A stretch of 64,000 nt of DNA from Putridiphycobacter sp965230485 (GTDB taxonomy: Bacteria > Bacteroidota > Bacteroidia > Flavobacteriales_D > Crocinitomicaceae). Position 1 is the first letter of the stretch, and each line of letters opens with the position of its first letter. The notes under the pieces were generated by a model that saw only the letters and a list, made by a program, of their open reading frames with translations, was not told where the DNA came from and did not search any database. Location of the stretch: NCBI GenBank assembly GCA_965230485.1, contig CBDDLA010000001.1, positions 3,162,001 to 3,226,000 of the forward strand, in the 5' to 3' direction. Both the position numbers and the translations under genes were made by a program. Below are positions 59,990 through 64,000 of the stretch, piece after piece.

Positions 59990-60814
59990 TTATTTGATTT
60001 TATCTGAGGATTTAGATTCTGCTTCTTCTAATTTAATAATCTTTTTCTGGTACCTTGATTGTACCAGATCAACAATAACCAATGTAATAATTATAAAGTA
60101 GAAGGTTGTTTTACTCATTGGTTCAATAGGGTTTCCAAACAATTTAACATGTGCTAAATGACCACCTTCCGTAAGTAACATAATACCAACAATGAATAAA
60201 ACAAATAGCCCGAGTACCTCATACATTCTGTTTTTTTGTAAAAAATTAGATACTTGATCTGCCATGAAAATCATAATTAATCCACTGACAATAATAGCAA
60301 TTGACATTAAAATGAGTTCGACAGTCGAATTACCGATATGATTTGTGAGAGCTATGGCACTTAAAATAGAGTCAAACGAAAATACTAAATTCATAATCAC
60401 TATTGAAATTACAACTGCACGAGCAGTTTTTGTGCTGGCTTCCTTTTTAAGGTCAAAACTTTCTTGAGATATCATATGCCAGATTTCTTTAATGGCAGTG
60501 TACATTATAAATCCACCTCCAAATAGCACAATTAAACTGTGAAAATTAATATCAAATTCTACGTTGTTGGTGTGCATAGCTATAAATGGCACTTGTAACC
60601 CTTGAATAATGGCAACCAGAATAAAAAGTAGTAAAATTCTAAGTACTATGGCAATGCCTATGCCTTGCTGTCTTACCTTTTTACGGCTACCTTCTGGTGC
60701 TTTTTTTGACTCAAGAGAAATGTAAAGCAAATTATCAAAGCCTAGAACTGCTTGAAGCATTATGAGCATGAACAAAGTGAAGATGTTTTCAAGGGTAAAT
60801 AGATCGGCTAACAT
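59990..60814 (-). CDS. TerC family integral membrane protein
   Basis: A 274-residue membrane protein with seven helices. The acidic metal-site motifs GFDNLLYIS (about 24-32) and FSFDSILSAIALT (about 145-157) are the TerC/Alx/MeeF hallmarks; related proteins export manganese or calcium. An N-terminal KEG-type linker and a short basic-acidic tail complete it. Two bases from ligA, so part of the operon. Confidence 0.9.
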   Translation of the reverse strand: MLADLFTLENIFTLFMLIMLQAVLGFDNLLYISLESKKAPEGSRKKVRQQGIGIAIVLRILLLFILVAIIQGLQVPFIAMHTNNVEFDINFHSLIVLFGGGFIMYTAIKEIWHMISQESFDLKKEASTKTARAVVISIVIMNLVFSFDSILSAIALTNHIGNSTVELILMSIAIIVSGLIMIFMADQVSNFLQKNRMYEVLGLFVLFIVGIMLLTEGGHLAHVKLFGNPIEPMSKTTFYFIIITLVIVDLVQSRYQKKIIKLEEAESKSSDKIK

Positions 60815-60859
60815 TTTTTTCGTTTTAAATTTTGGTCAAAATTAAGTATTCGTTTTTAT

Positions 60860-61528
60860 TTAGCGTTTAATACCACGCGTGATTTCTCTTTTTCCAGGTG
60901 GTCCGGGAAGACTTTCAATATCGAAACCAACTGATTTTAGATCTCGCTTAAACTGACCTTGTGCGCAGTAAGTGATGAATATACCTTCCTTTTTCAAGCT
61001 CCCATGGAATCTCTTTAATAAACTTGGCTGCCATAAATTGGGTTGAAACTTCGGACCAAAGGCGTCAAAAAAAATGATATTGTAGTCATTATTTTTAAAT
61101 TCAAAGTTAGTAAGGTCTGCTTTGTATTTAGTGATGCTAAATAATTGATCTATTTTATTTTTTACCTCCCATTTACAGGCATGAATTAATTTAAATTTGT
61201 GAGCATTAATATCAAGAAATTGAGCATTCGAAGATATGATTGCGTTTGTCTCTTCCAACAGCAATGGATATTTCTCAATTGTGTGGTAATGAATTTTAAT
61301 ATTATGTTTTTTTGAAAATTCTTGAGCCAATATTGCATTCAATCCGGTTCCAAATCCCATTTCAAATATTGAAATTGATTCATTATTTTTTAAAATATTT
61401 AGCCCGTTTTTAATAAATATATGACGCGATTCGGTGATGGCGCCATGTCTTGAATGGTAGGTAACATCAGTATTCTCAATTAACAAAGTTTTGGAATTAT
61501 CTTCAGTGCCAACAACCATTCTTTTCAT
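60860..61528 (-). CDS. mnmD: tRNA 5-methylaminomethyl-2-thiouridine methyltransferase MnmD
   Basis: Methylates nm5s2U34 to mnm5s2U34 in tRNAs. 222 residues, the stand-alone MnmD form (E. coli has the MnmC fusion). SAM motif FEMGFGTGLNAILAQEF; later NIIFFDAFGPKFQPNLW and the end LKKEGIFITYCAQGQFKRDL, GPPGKREI, all typical. First gene of the operon down to dapA. Confidence 0.95.
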   Translation of the reverse strand: MKRMVVGTEDNSKTLLIENTDVTYHSRHGAITESRHIFIKNGLNILKNNESISIFEMGFGTGLNAILAQEFSKKHNIKIHYHTIEKYPLLLEETNAIISSNAQFLDINAHKFKLIHACKWEVKNKIDQLFSITKYKADLTNFEFKNNDYNIIFFDAFGPKFQPNLWQPSLLKRFHGSLKKEGIFITYCAQGQFKRDLKSVGFDIESLPGPPGKREITRGIKR

Positions 61529-61536
61529 TAGATTTC

Positions 61537-61544
61537 TATCTTTG
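61537..61544 (+). promoter_or_regulatory. -7 element of the small lipoprotein gene
   Basis: TATCTTTG, a perfect TAnnTTTG, 19 bases before the ATG at 61564. Confidence 0.5.
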
Positions 61545-61563
61545 TTAAATACGATACAAAGTT

Positions 61564-61857
61564 ATGACAAGAATTCTTTTAGCTGCATTTTTAGGTGTTA
61601 CATTATTAACGTCAAGCTGTCAAAAATGTCAGCAATGTTCATATACATATACCAAAATTGAAATTATTTCTACCGAAAATGGAGAAGAGGAAGAGCAAAC
61701 AACTGTTTCTGGCAATTTAGAAGATGGTGATTTTGATTCTAGCACAGAGCAAGAATGTATAAAAAGAGGGGAAGAATTTACGCTTGAAGCAAAGTACCAG
61801 TTAGAAGAAAGTACAACAGATAAAGTTGATTTTGAATATACTTGTACTGACTCTTAG
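61564..61857 (+). CDS. Small hypothetical lipoprotein
   Basis: A 97-residue lipoprotein: MTRILLAAFLGVTLLTSSC with lipobox cysteine at 19, then three more cysteines close by (CQKCQQC) and a strongly acidic, E/T-rich mature part ending DFEYTCTDS. Its own -7 box precedes it. Divergent from mnmD and overlapping the convergent thioesterase gene by 4 bases. Function unknown. Confidence 0.75.
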   Translation: MTRILLAAFLGVTLLTSSCQKCQQCSYTYTKIEIISTENGEEEEQTTVSGNLEDGDFDSSTEQECIKRGEEFTLEAKYQLEESTTDKVDFEYTCTDS

Positions 61858-62261
61858 TTAAAATAAGGTTTTAGGAGCTTTGTAAGTGAATCAGGACACT
61901 GAATTGGTTTCATGTTTTCTTTTGAAACAAAAACTAATGTTGTTTCTGCTTTTGTTAAGAGTTCTTTGTTTTCATTTAGTATTTCGTATGAAAAATGAAT
62001 ACGAACTTTTGGTAAGCGGCTAATAGTAGTTTTAATTGTGATTAAATCATCATAAAAAGAGGGCTTAAAATACTTAATGTTTAACTCTAAGACAGGGAGT
62101 AAAATTTGCATGTCTTCTAGTGTTTTATAGCTCATTCCAATTGCTCGAAGGGTTTCTACTCTGCCGATTTCAAGAAAGAGGGCATAGTTGCCATAATAGC
62201 AATATCCCATTTGGTCTGTTTCGCCATACCTGATACGGGTTTGGGTAGAAAAACAATACAT
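61854..62261 (-). CDS. Acyl-CoA thioesterase of the YbgC/4HBT hotdog family
   Basis: A 135-residue hotdog-fold thioesterase. The catalytic Asp is in RIRYGETDQMGYCYYGNYALF (about 9-29), the 4HBT signature; the helix EIGRVETLRAIG follows. Substrate probably acyl-CoA or hydroxybenzoyl-CoA-type. No fatty-acid genes adjacent. Confidence 0.9.
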   Translation of the reverse strand: MYCFSTQTRIRYGETDQMGYCYYGNYALFLEIGRVETLRAIGMSYKTLEDMQILLPVLELNIKYFKPSFYDDLITIKTTISRLPKVRIHFSYEILNENKELLTKAETTLVFVSKENMKPIQCPDSLTKLLKPYFN

Positions 62262-62486
62262 ATTAAACGTTTAAATATGCCTCTTAAAATAAGTATTTTT
62301 TTTAACGAGCAAGCATAAAAATGAGAAAAAAAAACGGTAACTTAGCCAAGTAAAAAAAAATAAAAAAACAAGACCAAAATGATTTTTTTATTAACTTTTT
62401 TATTTGAATATTTGCCATGTTGTTAACGCTGGAATAACTTTCCGTTAATAATGGAAATTTTAACACCAAAAAACCCTGTATAAATA
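62262..62486. other. dnaA upstream region, no origin features seen
   Basis: 225 very AT-rich bases between the thioesterase and dnaA, with poly-A/T runs. I see no TTATCCACA-type box, no TAnnTTTG promoter, and only a weak hairpin (TTTCC...GGAAA near 62438-62456). If oriC were here, DnaA boxes would be expected; they are not recognisable by eye. Confidence 0.5.
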
Positions 62487-63926
62487 ATGAGTAATAAAAA
62501 AAATCACGAAACTATTTGGAGAGATTGCCTTAATGTTATCAAAGATAATGTGTCATTGCAAAGCTTTAAAACGTGGTTTGAACCCATAACACCAATTAAG
62601 ATTAAGGATAAGGTATTGACGATTCAGGTACCATCACATTTCTTTTATGAGTGGTTAGAGGAGCATTACATTGATTTATTAAAAAAAGTCATCAAAAAAG
62701 AGATTGGTACAGAAGCTAAATTGGAGTATTCAATAGTAATGGATAGGAATACAAGTGCTAAAAAAACACCATACACTGTAAACTTACCTACAAATGATAA
62801 AAAGAGTTTATCGAACTCTCCAGTATCAATGCCTTTGAATCAAGAGGAAAATCCAATTAAGAATCCATTTATTATTCCTGGTTTAAAAAAGGTAAGTGTA
62901 GATTCGAATCTGAATCCAACTTATTCGTTTGACAATTTTGTTGAGGGAGATTGTAATAGATTGGCCAGAAGCGCAGGTTTTGCTGTTGCTAATAAGCCTG
63001 GAGGAACTGCGTTTAACCCATTATTGATTTATGGTGGTGTAGGTTTAGGGAAAACGCATTTGGCACATGCCATTGGAATTGGTATCAAAAACCAATTTCC
63101 AAACAAAACTGTTTTATATGTCAGCGCTGAAATGTTTACACGCCAATTCGTTGATTCCATTAAAAATAATACAACTAATGATTTTGTCAATTTTTATAAA
63201 TTGATGGATGTCTTAATTGTTGATGATGTTCAGTTTTTTGCGGGTAAGGAAAAAACACAAGATGCCTTTTTTTATATTTTCAATCATTTACACCAAACTG
63301 GAAAACAAATTGTTCTAACTTCTGACAAACCGCCTGTTGAAATGAAAGGAGTTGAACAACGTTTGTTGTCGCGATTTAAGTGGGGATTGTCAGCAGATGT
63401 TCAAGCACCAGGTTTAGAAACAAGAATTGCTATTCTTCAGAAGAAAATTTATGGTAATGGACTTGAATTGCCTGAAGATGTATTAGAATATTTAGCGTAT
63501 AGCATTAACACAAATATTCGTGAAATGGAAGGTGCATTGACATCTTTAATTGCTCAAGCCACTTTAAATAAAAAAGCCATTACTATTGAATTGGCTAAAA
63601 AGATGATTGACAAGTTTGTGAAAAACACAGCTCGTGAGATATCTATGGATTATATTCATAAAATTGTATGCGATTATTTCAACTTACCAATTGAATTATT
63701 GAAGTCTAAAACAAGAAAACGAGAAGTTGTTCAAGCCCGCCAAATTGCTATGTTCTTTGCTAAAAAAATGACAAAATGGTCCCTAGCTAGTATCGGTGCT
63801 CAATGTGGAGGTAAAGATCATGCTACTGTGCTTCATGCCTGCAGAACAGTAAATAACTTAGCTGAAACTGATAAGCAATTTAGGGGATATCTAGATGACT
63901 TAGAAAAGAAATTAGCAGTTAATTAA
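62487..63926 (+). CDS. dnaA: Chromosomal replication initiator DnaA
   Basis: AAA+ initiator, 479 residues, all four domains: domain I about 1-85, linker about 90-140, AAA+ with Walker A GGVGLGKT (183-190) and Walker B LIVDDVQFF (D246, D247), sensor/arginine regions, and domain IV with GGKDHATVLHACRTVNNL for DnaA-box binding near the C-terminus. ATG 62487. A terminator follows. No dnaN or gyrB is adjacent in the visible part. Confidence 0.97.
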   Translation: MSNKKNHETIWRDCLNVIKDNVSLQSFKTWFEPITPIKIKDKVLTIQVPSHFFYEWLEEHYIDLLKKVIKKEIGTEAKLEYSIVMDRNTSAKKTPYTVNLPTNDKKSLSNSPVSMPLNQEENPIKNPFIIPGLKKVSVDSNLNPTYSFDNFVEGDCNRLARSAGFAVANKPGGTAFNPLLIYGGVGLGKTHLAHAIGIGIKNQFPNKTVLYVSAEMFTRQFVDSIKNNTTNDFVNFYKLMDVLIVDDVQFFAGKEKTQDAFFYIFNHLHQTGKQIVLTSDKPPVEMKGVEQRLLSRFKWGLSADVQAPGLETRIAILQKKIYGNGLELPEDVLEYLAYSINTNIREMEGALTSLIAQATLNKKAITIELAKKMIDKFVKNTAREISMDYIHKIVCDYFNLPIELLKSKTRKREVVQARQIAMFFAKKMTKWSLASIGAQCGGKDHATVLHACRTVNNLAETDKQFRGYLDDLEKKLAVN

Positions 63927-63942
63927 TTTATAGAAGCTATTC

Positions 63943-63972
63943 AAAATCCTCGCTAATAAGTGGGGATTTTTT
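63943..63972 (+). terminator. Terminator of dnaA
   Basis: AAAATCCTC and GGGGATTTT (one G-U pair) with a 10-base loop, followed by T; 17 bases after the stop. Confidence 0.7.
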
Positions 63973-64000
63973 GTATCGTAAACATTTTTGGTAAGTATAT

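Noticed and set aside
62380..62427. 15-residue hydrophobic ORF in the dnaA leader
   Set aside because: Too short and composed of poly-T codons in an AT-rich spacer; no supporting signal.
62262..62486. oriC upstream of dnaA
   Set aside because: No DnaA boxes or repeats recognisable by eye; AT-richness alone is not evidence.
1..64000. CRISPR arrays, insertion sequences, prophage or integron features
   Set aside because: No regularly spaced direct repeats, transposase, integrase or phage structural genes were seen on reading the window.

Overview
The window reads as a chromosomal segment of an AT-rich Bacteroidota, most likely a marine member of the Flavobacteriales. The evidence is several secreted proteins with a C-terminal type IX secretion (T9SS) sorting domain, a GldI-type gliding lipoprotein, a short RpoD of the Bacteroidota type, promoters of the form TTG-N19/20-TAnnTTTG, a YtxJ (bacillithiol-linked) protein, TonB/CarboxypepD receptors, and the mnmD-terC-ligA-DUF6913-dapA gene order. 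I see no insertion sequence, prophage, CRISPR array or rRNA operon. The DNA looks like ordinary vertically inherited core and accessory chromosome.

Layout. 1-13 kb holds a truncated substrate-binding protein, a secreted M12B-like zinc protease downstream of a beta-roll head protein, malate:quinone oxidoreductase, an N-formylglutamate amidohydrolase followed by a T9SS-exported CotH-kinase-like protein, a small secreted protein, a glycosyltransferase and a large DUF5686/CarboxypepD outer-membrane protein. 13-24 kb holds queA, ispD, a 1478-residue repeat adhesin-like T9SS cargo, a long-form GAPDH, rpoD, a LYS1/alanine-dehydrogenase-like enzyme and tmRNA. 24-27 kb holds a lipoprotein, tRNA-Val(GAC), tRNA-Ala(GGC) and two envelope proteins. 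27-32 kb is a same-strand run dedicated to thiol/methionine redox repair: msrB, GNAT, selO, msrA, ytxJ, pterin dehydratase and a hydrolase-OsmC fusion. 32-41 kb holds a DUF4442 hotdog protein, an S46 (DPP11-like) peptidase, a SiaC-like protein followed by a membrane-anchored papain-like protease, DUF4301 and a methyltransferase. 41-50 kb holds a TonB receptor, tilS, an OmpA protein, an M23 peptidase, alaS and an unlisted 51-residue membrane protein. 50-64 kb holds an ECF sigma factor with a one-membrane-helix/beta-barrel partner, FKBP isomerases with gldI and nrnA, lipoproteins, the mnmD-terC-ligA-DUF6913-dapA operon, a thioesterase and dnaA.

The parts most worth attention are the redox-repair run at 27-32 kb, the ECF sigma factor coupled to a protein that appears to reach from cytoplasm to outer membrane (50.5-52.5 kb), the SiaC/membrane-cysteine-protease cluster (35.1-37.5 kb), and the ispD start codon that directly abuts the U-tract of an intrinsic terminator. 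Several starts were moved to internal ATGs because the longest open frames begin at GTG/TTG codons in upstream hairpins or in tmRNA. All functional statements come from reading motifs by eye; no database search was possible.
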